The notes beneath the pieces are model-generated. The model was not told the origin of the DNA. It did not search any database and was given only the letters and a program-made list of their open reading frames with translations. The translations under genes were made by a program, and so were the position numbers. From the NCBI RefSeq assembly GCF_900112265.1, contig NZ_FOLO01000004.1, forward strand, positions 58,483-122,482: a DNA stretch of 64,000 nucleotides, in the 5' to 3' direction. This DNA comes from Pseudoalteromonas denitrificans DSM 6059. Lineage in GTDB: Bacteria; Pseudomonadota; Gammaproteobacteria; Enterobacterales; Alteromonadaceae. Shown piece by piece: positions 1 through 9,358 of the stretch. Each line of letters begins with the position of its first letter. Position 1 is the first letter of the stretch.

Positions 1-1092
1 TGCATTATTTGAACTATTCCAGTTACTGATACTGATATATGAGTACTCTGACATACCTTGATTCCAATCAGGTGTTGCTTCAGCCCAATTCCCCCAAACC
101 CGACTTTTTCTGTACAGTAAATTGCTCTTTATATTTAAGTTATAACGATATTGCCAGTCATGCTCCAAAAGTACTTGCTTAGATAATCGTTGCCAGTCGC
201 CATTGTTTTGTCCTCTATCTGCGGCATATTGAGTGCCATATCCTTCATCTATTTGCCAATTGATAAAACTCAGTTTTAAATCTTGATATTTGAAGTTTGC
301 AAATAAACCCCAATCATCTGTTTTGTCGTTATATTTTCCATAGAATTCCCCATCATTTTGGTGTTGCAATAAAGGCCCCCAAACTTTTTGATTATTATAT
401 AAATTATTCGATAAAAACCCCCATCGTTCTGACAAGTCTTCTTCATTAGAAGTGAAAATTCGGCCACTGATATCAAAACTAACATTTTCAAAATTTCCAC
501 GACTGAATAACTCCAATCCATTAGAATCCCAGCTGCCTATGTCTGCTTTCATTAATAATTCAGTGTGATTTTCCGCTAAATCTAAACCCTTTTTGGTGAT
601 CACATTAATCACCCCTAAAAAAGCGTTTGGCCCATACCTTACGGAAGAAGGACCATATAAAACTTCGACTTGTTTGATCATGCTAATTGGGTACTGCCGA
701 GAAATTAAAGCATCCTGACTCCATAAATGATTATCAACAATGCCGTTGATCATAAATAAAGTACGTGTCATAAATGGCGTACGATATCCTCTTTGATACG
801 ACGTTATATAACTTGTGCCATTGGTTTGAATAGTATCCAACCCTGGTAAATCCACTAAAATTTCAGCTAAGTTGTTGTAACCTCGTTTAATAAAATCAGA
901 CTCAGATAAAATAACCATGCTTGCAGGTGCATCAATGAGGCTTTCTTCAATACCATTACTGCTTATCACAGTAATTTGTAATAACTCGTCAATCTCCATT
1001 GAAAATAAATCATCATTTTGAGCAAAAGCAAAACATGGATATATCAATAAAATTGCACAAAAGTATTTGAAAAGTAATCTATTTTTTAGCAT
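1..1092 (-). CDS. TonB-dependent outer-membrane receptor, N-terminal part (gene runs off the window)
   Basis: Reading down the minus strand from an ATG at 1092 gives 364 codons with no stop, so the C-terminal part lies beyond base 1. Residues 1-24 form a Sec signal peptide (MLKNRLLFKYF then a hydrophobic core ending in CFAFA). A plug domain follows: VEVLYGPSSVRYGPNAFLGV and VINVITKK are classic plug-domain stretches, and the earlier part contains RGYRTPFMTRTLFMINGI. Such receptors import siderophores, vitamins or other ligands across the outer membrane using TonB energy. The ligand cannot be told from this part. The gene is divergent from the ABC exporter operon, with a 250-base shared upstream region, so a functional link is possible but unproven. 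Confidence 0.92.
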   Translation of the reverse strand, partial: MLKNRLLFKYFCAILLIYPCFAFAQNDDLFSMEIDELLQITVISSNGIEESLIDAPASMVILSESDFIKRGYNNLAEILVDLPGLDTIQTNGTSYITSYQRGYRTPFMTRTLFMINGIVDNHLWSQDALISRQYPISMIKQVEVLYGPSSVRYGPNAFLGVINVITKKGLDLAENHTELLMKADIGSWDSNGLELFSRGNFENVSFDISGRIFTSNEEDLSERWGFLSNNLYNNQKVWGPLLQHQNDGEFYGKYNDKTDDWGLFANFKYQDLKLSFINWQIDEGYGTQYAADRGQNNGDWQRLSKQVLLEHDWQYRYNLNIKSNLLYRKSRVWGNWAEATPDWNQGMSEYSYISISNWNSSNNA

Positions 1093-1105
1093 CTTTATTT
1101 TTTAT

Positions 1106-1124
1106 GGTAATAATTATCGATAAG
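1106..1124 (-). promoter_or_regulatory. weak Fur-box-like site upstream of the TonB receptor
   Basis: GGTAATAATTATCGATAAG matches the 19-base Fur consensus at about 12 of 19 positions and lies just upstream of the receptor ATG at 1092. The match is weak in AT-rich DNA. It is listed because iron control is common for such receptors. Confidence 0.22.
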
Positions 1125-1197
1125 TTTAGTCAATTTTTACTACTTAACCAGTCACAAATTAAGTGCTCAGTCCACACGTGTCCATTAATCAAATTTT

Positions 1198-1234
1198 CGG
1201 ACAGTTACGGACAATAAATCTGTCCGGGCGGACA
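1198..1234 (+). promoter_or_regulatory. repeated TGTCCG/CGGACA operator, probable enhancer for the sigma-54 activator
   Basis: CGGACA occurs at 1198-1203, 1208-1213 and 1229-1234, and TGTCCG at 1221-1226. TGTCCGGGCGGACA (1221-1234) is a perfect palindrome. A further TGTCC lies at 1179-1183. The cluster sits about 65-100 bases upstream of a sigma-54 promoter, where upstream activating sequences usually lie. The NtrC-type regulator encoded in the same operon is the obvious candidate to bind it. The repeats are seen directly; the binding partner is inferred. Confidence 0.65.
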
Positions 1235-1295
1235 GTTCCAAAAACTAAAATATATAATTAACTATACTTTACAATGAGTTAAATTTATTTATTTG

Positions 1296-1312
1296 TTGGC
1301 ATCCTAACTGCT
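1296..1312 (+). promoter_or_regulatory. sigma-54 (RpoN) -24/-12 promoter of the ABC exporter operon
   Basis: TTGGCATCCTAACTGCT has the GG (1298-1299) and GC (1310-1311) elements separated by exactly 10 bases, as required for sigma-54 promoters (consensus TGGCAC-N5-TTGC). It lies about 30 bases before the ATG at 1343. The operon also encodes a GAFTGA-containing activator, which fits. Confidence 0.7.
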
Positions 1313-1342
1313 ATTTATAATCACCACATACGAATTGAAATA

Positions 1343-2617
1343 ATGACCATGATTACAAATACATACTCTCAGGATGAAGTAGTCGAAAAGAAACAGCTAA
1401 AATTTAAATTTAAATATTTCACTATCAGTGTATTTATTCTTGTGATCTCAGTTCTATCATTTCCATCCTTAAGTAATTGGTATTTTGGCATTCAATCTAT
1501 TGATCAAACGAGTTTGTTAACAGCTAAAGTGTTTAAAGGAGAATTAATCCGAGACGTTGCAGTGTCAGGTAAATTGATTGCAGCCAATGCACCTCAATTA
1601 TTCAGCCCTGAGATAGGTGAAATTACAATGTTGAGTAAACCTGGCGATAAAGTAACAAAAGGACAAATTGTTGCACAATTAAAAAGTCCTGAACTTATCT
1701 CCCTGATAAAACAAAATACATCACACTTAAATAAACTAAAAATTGATGCCAGCCGAGGGGCATTAAAAGATGATGAAGCCCAACTTGATTTAGAGCGTAG
1801 CTTAGATGAAGCTAAAGTGAGATTGAATGCCGCTAAACGTGAAAATAAACGATCGCAACTTTCATTTAACAAACAAGTTATCAGTGAACTTGATTTCGAA
1901 AAAACCAAAGATGAGCTATTAGAAGCAAACTTAATACATCAACATGCTCAAAAACGTGTATTACTTGCTAGAAAACGACTTAAATTTGAAAATCAAACCC
2001 GTCAATTTGAAGTTAAACAACAAGAGATTATTTTAGAAGAATTAATACGCCGTAAGAATTCACTCAATATCAAAGCTTCAGTGGCTGGTATTGTTGGTAA
2101 TTGGTTGGTAGAACAAAAAGAACGTGTCGCTGACTCACAAGCCTTAATGACCATTGTTGATTTATCAAAATATGAAGCGCAATTAAATGTGCCTGAGTTT
2201 TATGCTGATGATTTAGGGATCGGTTTAAAGGTTAATTTGACTGTCGCAGGTAAAAAACTCAAGGGGAAACTGAGCGCTATTTCACCTGAGATAAATAATA
2301 GTCAGGTTCAAATTAGAATAACCATTAATGATACTGATGCAATCAACTTAAGACAAAATCAAAGAGTTAATGCAACAATAGAGTTTGAAAGAAAATCAAA
2401 TGTATTGATGGTTAAACGCGGTGCATTTTTAAAAGCCGGGGGCTCTAAATCTGTATTTAAAATCATTGATGATACTGCAATGAAGCAACCAATATCTGTT
2501 GGTATATCAAGTGTTGAGTTTATTGAAATTTTATCTGGCTTAAAAGAAAACGATGAACTGATCATTTCAGATCATTCAGACTTTATAGCACAAGAACACA
2601 TAAAACTAACAAATTAA
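1343..2617 (+). CDS. periplasmic adaptor (membrane fusion protein), MacA/HlyD-like
   Basis: This 424-residue protein has one transmembrane helix near residues 24-46 after a short cytoplasmic tail. A lipoyl-like half (VSGKLIAANAPQLFSPEIGE), a long charged helical hairpin around residues 125-235, the second lipoyl half and a beta-barrel region (LNVPEFYADDLGIGLKVNLTV) follow. Adaptors of this family link an inner-membrane MacB-type transporter to an outer-membrane channel. It is the first gene of a six-gene operon, and the ATPase gene starts 36 bases after its stop. The hairpin is long for MacA. No outer-membrane TolC-type gene is present in the operon, so a channel encoded elsewhere is presumably used. 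Confidence 0.88.
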   Translation: MTMITNTYSQDEVVEKKQLKFKFKYFTISVFILVISVLSFPSLSNWYFGIQSIDQTSLLTAKVFKGELIRDVAVSGKLIAANAPQLFSPEIGEITMLSKPGDKVTKGQIVAQLKSPELISLIKQNTSHLNKLKIDASRGALKDDEAQLDLERSLDEAKVRLNAAKRENKRSQLSFNKQVISELDFEKTKDELLEANLIHQHAQKRVLLARKRLKFENQTRQFEVKQQEIILEELIRRKNSLNIKASVAGIVGNWLVEQKERVADSQALMTIVDLSKYEAQLNVPEFYADDLGIGLKVNLTVAGKKLKGKLSAISPEINNSQVQIRITINDTDAINLRQNQRVNATIEFERKSNVLMVKRGAFLKAGGSKSVFKIIDDTAMKQPISVGISSVEFIEILSGLKENDELIISDHSDFIAQEHIKLTN

Positions 2618-2653
2618 ATGTCACTTTAAAAGAATACTCCAAAGGAAATTATA

Positions 2654-3355
2654 ATGTTAAAAATGAATTCAATTAGCCGTATTTTTCGTACCGATACCAT
2701 TCAAACACATGCATTACGTGATTTTAATTTGAATGTTACTGAAGGTGAGTTTGTCGCTGTAACAGGTCCTTCAGGTTCAGGTAAATCAACATTTTTAAAC
2801 GTAGCTGGTTTATTAGATACCTTTGATGGTGGTAGCTATGAATTAGATGGTGTCAACGTAAAAGGTTTATCCGATGATGAATTATCACATCTAAGGAATG
2901 AAAAGATTGGCTTTATATTTCAAAGTTATAATTTAATTCCCGACTTTAATATTTTTGACAATGTCGATATGCCATTACGTTATCGTGGTTTTAATGCCAA
3001 AGAGCGCAAACGTAGAATTGAGTCTGCATTAGAGCTTGTGGGTTTGGCAAGTAGACAAAAATATTTACCAAGTCAATTATCTGGTGGTCAACAACAAAGA
3101 ATCGCGATAGCGCGCGCTTTAGCAGGTGAACCTAAAATATTACTTGCTGATGAACCTACGGGTAATCTCGACTCTTTAATGGCTCGCCAAGTAATGGAGC
3201 TTTTACATTCACTAAATGAGCAAGGGAGTACCATTATTATGGTTACTCATGATCCGGATCAGGCACGTGCGATTAAAAGAAACGTGCAAGTAATAGATGG
3301 TCAAATTACCGATATGAGTATCTATGCTCCGCTTACAAGCGCACAAACAGCTTAA
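2654..3355 (+). CDS. ABC transporter ATPase, MacB/LolD type
   Basis: The 233-residue ATPase carries Walker A GPSGSGKST (38-46), Q-loop Q90, signature LSGGQ (142-146), Walker B ILLADE with D166 and E167, and the switch histidine in MVTHD. The domain matches stand-alone ATPases that pair with separate FtsX-type permeases (LolD, the MacB ATPase part). An alternative ATG lies three codons in. AAGGAAATTATA precedes the chosen start. The two permeases encoded just downstream are its likely membrane partners, giving a heterodimeric exporter that pumps through the adaptor. Confidence 0.93.
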   Translation: MLKMNSISRIFRTDTIQTHALRDFNLNVTEGEFVAVTGPSGSGKSTFLNVAGLLDTFDGGSYELDGVNVKGLSDDELSHLRNEKIGFIFQSYNLIPDFNIFDNVDMPLRYRGFNAKERKRRIESALELVGLASRQKYLPSQLSGGQQQRIAIARALAGEPKILLADEPTGNLDSLMARQVMELLHSLNEQGSTIIMVTHDPDQARAIKRNVQVIDGQITDMSIYAPLTSAQTA

Positions 3356-3364
3356 GGAATACCC

Positions 3365-4657
3365 ATGGAAATGTTAATTTATTACATCAAATTAAGCATA
3401 CACAACATAAAGCGTCATACACTATTTTTCACTTTAATGATCACCACCCTTGCCCTGGGTATTGCAGTATTGTTAGCAAATTTAGCAATATTAAAAGTGA
3501 TGTCTAGTGACCCTATCCCACAGAAAAGCGATAAAATTTTCAGCGTAAATATGACGACCTGGCCTGAAACAAAAGGTGATAACTCTGAACCTTTACATAT
3601 TCTACGCTATAGAGATGCAATGCATATTCTCAAAAGTGATATTCCAACCTACAGCTTAATTCATTATGAATCTAATGTTTATACTAGGGCTGTTGAATCT
3701 AAAAGTCTTTCCCGCTTTGGAGCAACAACTCGGGCTACAACTCAAGCATTTTTTCAACTAACCAACGCCCCTTTTGAATATGGCCAGAGCTGGGAAAACG
3801 AAAATGCCTTTGAAGTGGTAATAGGCGCTGATTTAAATCAAAAGCTATTTGGTGGCATTAATAGTGTCGGTAAAAATATTGAAATAGATAATAAGTTATT
3901 TCGAATAGTAGGTGTATTGAAACCTTGGCATTTAAAGCCATTATTTTATCACGCAAGTGAAAGACGTGCCTTTAATAAAACAGATGACTTATTCGCCCCC
4001 ATTGAAGTTGCATTGGATAATAGCTGGGGAATTGGCGCAAGAGCTTCTTCAACTGAAATGTATAATGCATCATCTGAAACCAGAGAAAAAAATGTCTTTT
4101 ATTTACAAGCTTTTGTTCAATTGGACACGCAACAACAAAAGACTGAATTTCAAAACTATTTAGATAGTTATAGCCAGAGCCTTAAGGATGCCGGCGAACA
4201 CCCCTTTGATATAAATAACAAGCTATATAATGTAAATGAATGGCTCACTAAAAATAAAGTGGTTGATGACAAAATATTGGCATTCGCCTTAGCGACTCTG
4301 CTCTTTTTAGCTGTCTGTATATTTAATGCCAGTAGCTTATTATTAGCACGCTACCATAGTGCTAAATTTGAAACAGGATTAAGACGCGCCATAGGTGCCA
4401 GTAAAAAACAAATATTTCTACAAGGTAGTATTGAAAGCATTATTATCGGAACGATTTGTGCCTTTTTTTCGATAGTAATAGGCTGGATATTTTTGAAACT
4501 ATCTTTGAGCTTATTTCCATATTTAACTGATATTGCAAACTTTGATATGCAGCTAATGATTATGGGTATATGTATTGCTATTGCAACAAGTTTTATCAGC
4601 GCACTATACCCTCTAATACGAGCAAGTAATTCAAATATCAGCTCAGAAATAAAATAA
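3365..4657 (+). CDS. ABC transporter permease, MacB-PCD/FtsX type (first of two)
   Basis: The 430-residue protein starts 9 bases after the ATPase stop. It has a transmembrane helix at about 20-45, a large periplasmic MacB core domain (roughly 50-300), then three C-terminal helices forming the FtsX domain, including the conserved FETGLRRAIGASKKQI loop. This topology is the MacB half-transporter without its own ATPase. Its neighbour at 4668 has the same build, so the two probably form a heterodimer served by the ATPase encoded just upstream. The substrate is unknown. Peptides, lipoproteins or siderophores are typical for the family. Confidence 0.9.
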   Translation: MEMLIYYIKLSIHNIKRHTLFFTLMITTLALGIAVLLANLAILKVMSSDPIPQKSDKIFSVNMTTWPETKGDNSEPLHILRYRDAMHILKSDIPTYSLIHYESNVYTRAVESKSLSRFGATTRATTQAFFQLTNAPFEYGQSWENENAFEVVIGADLNQKLFGGINSVGKNIEIDNKLFRIVGVLKPWHLKPLFYHASERRAFNKTDDLFAPIEVALDNSWGIGARASSTEMYNASSETREKNVFYLQAFVQLDTQQQKTEFQNYLDSYSQSLKDAGEHPFDINNKLYNVNEWLTKNKVVDDKILAFALATLLFLAVCIFNASSLLLARYHSAKFETGLRRAIGASKKQIFLQGSIESIIIGTICAFFSIVIGWIFLKLSLSLFPYLTDIANFDMQLMIMGICIAIATSFISALYPLIRASNSNISSEIK

Positions 4658-4667
4658 GGAGAAAGAT

Positions 4668-5903
4668 ATGAATATAAAAGCACTTTTAAAAGCCTTGAAA
4701 CTCAGGAAGTTCGCAACAACCTTATTACTTCTGCAGTTAGCACTGACATTAGGCTTAGTTGTCAATACAGTTTTGTTAAGTTTAGATGCCAGTAAAAAAC
4801 TCAATAATCCTCTTCGATTTGATGTAGATAATCTGGTTGTTGCACAATTATTACCTACTTCAGGTGACTACAGGGAAACTGATTATTATCATGCTATTAC
4901 GAAAAAAGACCTGAAAAAATTGACTGAGCTTGATGGTGTTATAAGTGTGGCGCAATATAATCAACTGCCAATACAAAATGGAGGGTGGAATGGAAATTTT
5001 AAGGATGACAATACACCGGACGATGTAATTTTAGATAAAGATCTAGATACTGTTCCTATTTTTTATTCGAGTCACATTGGTTTATCTAATTTAGGTGTAG
5101 ACATAGTACAAGGGCGTGCTTTAACAAAAGATGATGATATGACTCAGGATTATTATGCAGGTAAAAGGGATGAAATTGAGCCTAATATCGTTATTACAGA
5201 GTCTTTAGCTAAGGCTGTTTATCCCGATGAGTCAGCTTTAGGTAAATTATCAAATCATGGTCGAATCGTTGGTATTGCAAAAGACTTTATGGTGAACCCT
5301 AGGTGGCAAGGTAGATCAAAATATTTTGCTGTGTTTGGTAACTTTATGTTTGCACAAGCTGATTTTACGCAAAGCTATGTACTTCATGTAATGCCAGGTC
5401 AAGTCAAAAATATTATAGAAAAAGTTGAAGAAACTATTTTAGCAGTTCAACCAGAGCGTGACATTATCAATATTTATAGTATGAAAGATCGCCACAATCG
5501 ATTTTTCAGTCAAGAATCAGGTTTAGCTAAGTTATTTACAACGCTTTGTATTTTGATGATATTAGTAACCATAGTAAGTAGTTTTGCTCATGCACATTTT
5601 CATATTTCACAACAACGTAAATATATCGGCATACGCCGTGCTTTAGGTGCAACAAAAAAAGATATCATGATATATGTCTTTAGTGAAAATTGGTTAATGA
5701 GTATATTTGCCTGTATTTTAGGCATAGGTTCAACCATAGCCATTAATATATTGTTGAGCCAAGTTATTACTATAGAAAAACCTGATATTGAGTTATATTT
5801 CATGGCTGTAGCAGTTATATTTGTATCAGGCACAATCGCAACTTGGTTACCTGCATATAAAACCACAAAAATATCGCCTGTGATTGCAACCCATACATTA
5901 TGA
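4668..5903 (+). CDS. ABC transporter permease, MacB-PCD/FtsX type (second of two)
   Basis: The 411-residue protein has an N-terminal helix (about 16-38), a periplasmic domain and three C-terminal helices. YIGIRRALGATKKDI is the conserved cytoplasmic loop that couples to the ATPase. It starts 10 bases after the first permease with a clear AAGGAGAAAG ribosome site. Its sequence is only distantly similar to the first permease, so the pair reflects an old duplication. It is the last transport gene before the regulatory pair. Confidence 0.9.
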   Translation: MNIKALLKALKLRKFATTLLLLQLALTLGLVVNTVLLSLDASKKLNNPLRFDVDNLVVAQLLPTSGDYRETDYYHAITKKDLKKLTELDGVISVAQYNQLPIQNGGWNGNFKDDNTPDDVILDKDLDTVPIFYSSHIGLSNLGVDIVQGRALTKDDDMTQDYYAGKRDEIEPNIVITESLAKAVYPDESALGKLSNHGRIVGIAKDFMVNPRWQGRSKYFAVFGNFMFAQADFTQSYVLHVMPGQVKNIIEKVEETILAVQPERDIINIYSMKDRHNRFFSQESGLAKLFTTLCILMILVTIVSSFAHAHFHISQQRKYIGIRRALGATKKDIMIYVFSENWLMSIFACILGIGSTIAINILLSQVITIEKPDIELYFMAVAVIFVSGTIATWLPAYKTTKISPVIATHTL

Positions 5904-5969
5904 TTAAGATAAAAGTGGGGCTAAACGCCCTACTTTTAGACAAAGAATTAGCAAGGAAAAAATATAATA

Positions 5970-7253
5970 ATGAAGCGTATTTTAGTTGTTGATGATAACC
6001 CTGACATTTTAGATGCGCTTGATTTATTGCTCAGTCTTTATCACTTTGATGTGCTCACTGTCAGTACAGTAAAAGAAGCTATAATGGCTGTATCCCATCA
6101 AAATATTGACCTTGTGATCCAGGACATGAATTTCAGTGAAGGTACCACTTCCGGAGAAGAAGGAAAAAATTTATTTCATAGTATTCGAGCAATAAATCCA
6201 AATCTAGCGGTCATTATCATCACAGCCTGGAGCCAATTAGAAACTGCCATTGAATTGGTTAAAGCTGGTGCTACAGACTATCTTCCCAAACCTTGGAATG
6301 ATGAAAAGCTATTAGATGCTATAAATGCAAACTTGGCCAAAGAAAATCCAATAACATCAGCCCCAAGTTCATTCATTTTTAAAAGCGCACAAATGCAACA
6401 TTTAGTGCAGATGGCACAAAAAATTGCGGGTTCAGATATCAATGTTTTAATTACCGGTCCTAATGGTTCTGGTAAAGAGAAACTTGCAGATTATATTCAT
6501 CAATGTTCAAGTCGGTGTCATAATGCTTTTATTAAAGTGAATATGGGCGCGCTTCCCCATGATTTAATGGAAGCCGAATTATTTGGTGCTGAGAAAGGCG
6601 CATTTACCGGCGCCAATGCAGAACGAATTGGTCGATTTGAAGCAGCAGACGAAGGTACATTATTTCTAGATGAAATAGGTAACTTAAGTTTATCAGGTCA
6701 AATGAAGCTGTTACGCGTATTGCAAACAGGTGAATTCGAACGATTAGGTTCAAGTAAAACATTAAAAGTAAATGTCAGAGTCATTAGCGCAACTAATAGT
6801 AATTTAATACAAGCAATTGGCGAACAAACATTTAGAGAAGACTTGTATTATCGTCTTAATATTGTTGAATTAAAATTAGCCCCCTTAATAAACAGAAAAG
6901 AAGATATTATTCCTTTAGCAGCACATTTTATTGGTCATGATAATTCATTATCGCAGTCAGCTAAAACCTATTTACTTAACCAAAAATGGTCTGGCAATGT
7001 ACGCGAGCTAGAAAATAGCTGTAAACGGGCTTTAGTTTTTGCATCAGACGCTTGTATTACAGAGTCTGATTTTCACCCCCTCTCACATAACCGTGATAAC
7101 AAAATGCATTTTGCACAAACAGAGAAAGATAAAATATTACATACTTTAAATAAATATAACTGGGTAATATCGCGTGCTGCCAATGAGTTAGGTTTTAGCA
7201 GGCAAGCACTTTATCGTCGCATTGAAAAATATGAATTAAAACAAGATATCTAA
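5970..7253 (+). CDS. sigma-54-dependent response regulator, NtrC family
   Basis: The 427-residue protein has three parts. The receiver domain (1-120) has acidic pair D8/D9, phospho-acceptor D52, T85 and K107. The AAA+ domain (135-365) has Walker A GPNGSGKE (163-170), the sigma-54 contact motif GAFTGA (210-215) and Walker B LFLDE (231-235). A Fis-type helix-turn-helix lies at the C-terminus ([18 protein letters not shown]). Such proteins activate RpoN promoters when phosphorylated. The operon has a sigma-54 promoter and a repeated palindrome upstream, so this regulator probably controls its own operon. The kinase gene follows after 2 bases. Confidence 0.95.
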   Translation: MKRILVVDDNPDILDALDLLLSLYHFDVLTVSTVKEAIMAVSHQNIDLVIQDMNFSEGTTSGEEGKNLFHSIRAINPNLAVIIITAWSQLETAIELVKAGATDYLPKPWNDEKLLDAINANLAKENPITSAPSSFIFKSAQMQHLVQMAQKIAGSDINVLITGPNGSGKEKLADYIHQCSSRCHNAFIKVNMGALPHDLMEAELFGAEKGAFTGANAERIGRFEAADEGTLFLDEIGNLSLSGQMKLLRVLQTGEFERLGSSKTLKVNVRVISATNSNLIQAIGEQTFREDLYYRLNIVELKLAPLINRKEDIIPLAAHFIGHDNSLSQSAKTYLLNQKWSGNVRELENSCKRALVFASDACITESDFHPLSHNRDNKMHFAQTEKDKILHTLNKYNWVISRAANELGFSRQALYRRIEKYELKQDI

Positions 7254-7255
7254 AT

Positions 7256-8548
7256 ATGAATTTCATACTCTTATTTATCAGCAATATGACATTTTTCACT
7301 TTATGTTATTTCTTATTGCCACAAAGCAACTTTATCGTTATTTTCAGTGGCTGCTTTTTGTTACTTATGAACTTAATAATTGGTTATAAAGAATATAAAA
7401 AACAAACCGCTTTAGTTTCAAGCTTAGAGCAAGGTTTTTTAAATTTTATGGATGGAGACTTTTCTGCCAGCTTACCAAAAATCATAGAAAAGAAGCATAT
7501 TTTACTCTATCAGAGATTTGATCTAGCGAGTAAAAACTTACGTGATGAAAGGCAGAAACTTTATCAAAGAGAGATGTTGTTAGATAAAGTATTAAATGCA
7601 TCCCCCGTGATCACAATTTTAGTAAATCATAGAGACGAAGTTATTTTTGCCAATACACAAAGCCAGCAATTATTTTTAACTGGAAGTTCTATATTAGGCC
7701 AAAACTGGCGCAATTTAATTTCAACCTTGCCAGAAGAATTTCAAACAAGTTTGAACTATAAAAATAATCACACACAAGATACTATTTTAAGCTGCATAGA
7801 TCCCCAAGGACAACCTCAGGCTTGGCATATTGCAACTTCTACCGTCAGATTAAATCAAGCAACACATACTTTGTATTTATTAAAAACCATGACCGAAGAA
7901 CTTGCAAAGCAAGAAAGTAATACCTGGAAAAAAGTTATCAAGGTTTTGAGCCATGAGCTTAATAATTCAATCGCACCAATAAGCTCGATGTGCCACAGCG
8001 GTAAAATTATTAGTGAAAAACTCAATGAAGCTAAACTCGATCGGGTTTTTAATGCCATATCAAAACGCATTAATCATTTAAGTGATTTTGTCACAGGTTA
8101 TTCAAGTTTAGCAAAACTTAGACAGCCAATAAAAAAGAAGGTCTTTATAAATGAACTTTTATCTCAAATTCAAATACTCTACCCTTTCAAACTAAGCAAT
8201 GAACTTGATATACACTGTGCATTAAACATAGATCAAGCCCAATTTGAACAAGTTTTAGTCAATCTTTTAAAGAATGCAGATGAAGCTGATCCAAAAAATA
8301 TGACTAAATTAGGGGTAAAGCAATTAAATAACAAATTAAGGATTGATATTCTTGATTCAGGCACTGGCATGTCAAACGAAGTACTCCAATATGCTTTATT
8401 ACCGTTTTATTCAACCAAACATACTGGAACAGGATTAGGGTTAGCACTGTGCCGTGATATTATTGAGGCTCATCAAGGAAAACTATTATTTAGTAACTTA
8501 TCTCCAAAAGGTTTTTGTGTCAGTGTGATACTGCCTTTATTTGAATAG
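7256..8548 (+). CDS. membrane sensor histidine kinase, NtrB-like, partner of the upstream regulator
   Basis: The 430-residue protein has two N-terminal membrane helices (about 1-43) with almost no periplasmic loop. A PAS-like domain (about 110-210) follows. The phospho-acceptor region LSHELNNSIAPISS has H233, and an HATPase domain shows the N box (LVNLLKNADEAD), the G1 box (DSGTGM) and the G2 box (TGTGLGLALC). The short loop suggests it senses a membrane or cytoplasmic signal rather than a periplasmic ligand. It starts 2 bases after the regulator stop, so translation is probably coupled. Its 3' end overlaps the convergent GNAT gene by 12 bases. Confidence 0.92.
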   Translation: MNFILLFISNMTFFTLCYFLLPQSNFIVIFSGCFLLLMNLIIGYKEYKKQTALVSSLEQGFLNFMDGDFSASLPKIIEKKHILLYQRFDLASKNLRDERQKLYQREMLLDKVLNASPVITILVNHRDEVIFANTQSQQLFLTGSSILGQNWRNLISTLPEEFQTSLNYKNNHTQDTILSCIDPQGQPQAWHIATSTVRLNQATHTLYLLKTMTEELAKQESNTWKKVIKVLSHELNNSIAPISSMCHSGKIISEKLNEAKLDRVFNAISKRINHLSDFVTGYSSLAKLRQPIKKKVFINELLSQIQILYPFKLSNELDIHCALNIDQAQFEQVLVNLLKNADEADPKNMTKLGVKQLNNKLRIDILDSGTGMSNEVLQYALLPFYSTKHTGTGLGLALCRDIIEAHQGKLLFSNLSPKGFCVSVILPLFE

Positions 8549-9046
8549 TTCAAAGGTCAGAACTGGGCTTTTATGATCTTTTTTAAGTTTAAATCCTAAT
8601 TTTTTTAATAACTTAATAGATGCAATATTCAATTCAAGTGTATTCGCAATGATACATTTAACATTAAAATGACTATCCTCACTCAATAAATACGCTATCA
8701 TTTTTGTTAATGCTTCAAACATGTAACCATTTCGCCAATATTGAGCTGATATTTCATAACCGATTGTCGCAGATGATTTTTTTTCATCATATTCATGTAC
8801 ACCACAACTGCCTAAGAATATGTTATCAACTGAGTTAATTGACCAACGAATACCACAATTAAGATAACTATGCTCTAGGTCCTGTTGAATAAGAGCTCGA
8901 ACATCATGTTTATTTGTAATATCACCAAAGTTATTATACAAGCTCACTTCAGGTTCAGTTAATAGATTAAATAAAGCCTCCGTATCTTTATATGTGATAG
9001 GTTTTAATATAAGTCTTTTAGTCAATAAATTAGGATAATGTGACAT
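8537..9046 (-). CDS. GNAT N-acetyltransferase, RimJ/RimL type
   Basis: The 169-residue protein opens with the family pattern TKRLILKPITYKDTEALFNL. The acetyl-CoA site region contains IGYEISAQYWRNGYMFEAL, and the fold closes with NIASIKLLKKLGFK. These are hallmarks of RimJ/RimL-like acetyltransferases, which modify protein N-termini or small amines. It is convergent with the kinase gene and overlaps its last 12 bases. The substrate cannot be inferred. Confidence 0.88.
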   Translation of the reverse strand: MSHYPNLLTKRLILKPITYKDTEALFNLLTEPEVSLYNNFGDITNKHDVRALIQQDLEHSYLNCGIRWSINSVDNIFLGSCGVHEYDEKKSSATIGYEISAQYWRNGYMFEALTKMIAYLLSEDSHFNVKCIIANTLELNIASIKLLKKLGFKLKKDHKSPVLTFELFK

Positions 9047-9143
9047 TAATCTTCCATCTAAAACGTATTAAGCTGAATTTCTTTATTATCAAAGTGATTT
9101 CTTTTATCATTTGACGATTAAGTGAAAAGAGATTCAAATATAC

Positions 9144-9341
9144 ATGAGTACTGAATTTAAAGTTGTCCCCCCTACTACAACGGTTTTTTGCCCTGAACGC
9201 GGTGAAGGCTGGACATTAACTGGGATAACAAACATTAATGAAAAAACTTCCGTTATGTTTAGTGGTGTAAGATACACTTTAGATGCCAGAGAAGTCGTTG
9301 AAGTACTGCTCCCGAATCAAATAGCCAAAAAAGCACAATAA
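9144..9341 (+). CDS. small unknown protein (65 aa)
   Basis: A 65-residue frame starts with ATG after AAAAGAGA. It contains a Cys in FCPERGEGWTLTGI and a beta-rich middle, with no signal peptide or membrane segment. The stop codon lies inside a strong intrinsic terminator, which supports a real monocistronic gene. It is not recognised as a known family. Confidence 0.6.
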   Translation: MSTEFKVVPPTTTVFCPERGEGWTLTGITNINEKTSVMFSGVRYTLDAREVVEVLLPNQIAKKAQ

Positions 9342-9357
9342 TCATTGTGCTTTTTCT
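9329..9357. terminator. bidirectional intrinsic terminator
   Basis: AAAGCACAAT (9330-9339) pairs perfectly with ATTGTGCTTT (9344-9353) around an AATC loop. T-rich tails lie on both strands. It ends the 65-aa gene on plus and the MOSC gene on minus. Confidence 0.9.
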
Positions 9358-9358
9358 T

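Noticed and set aside
276..521. 81-aa minus frame within the TonB receptor
   Set aside because: The receptor frame from 1092 is continuous through this stretch and has clear plug-domain sequence.
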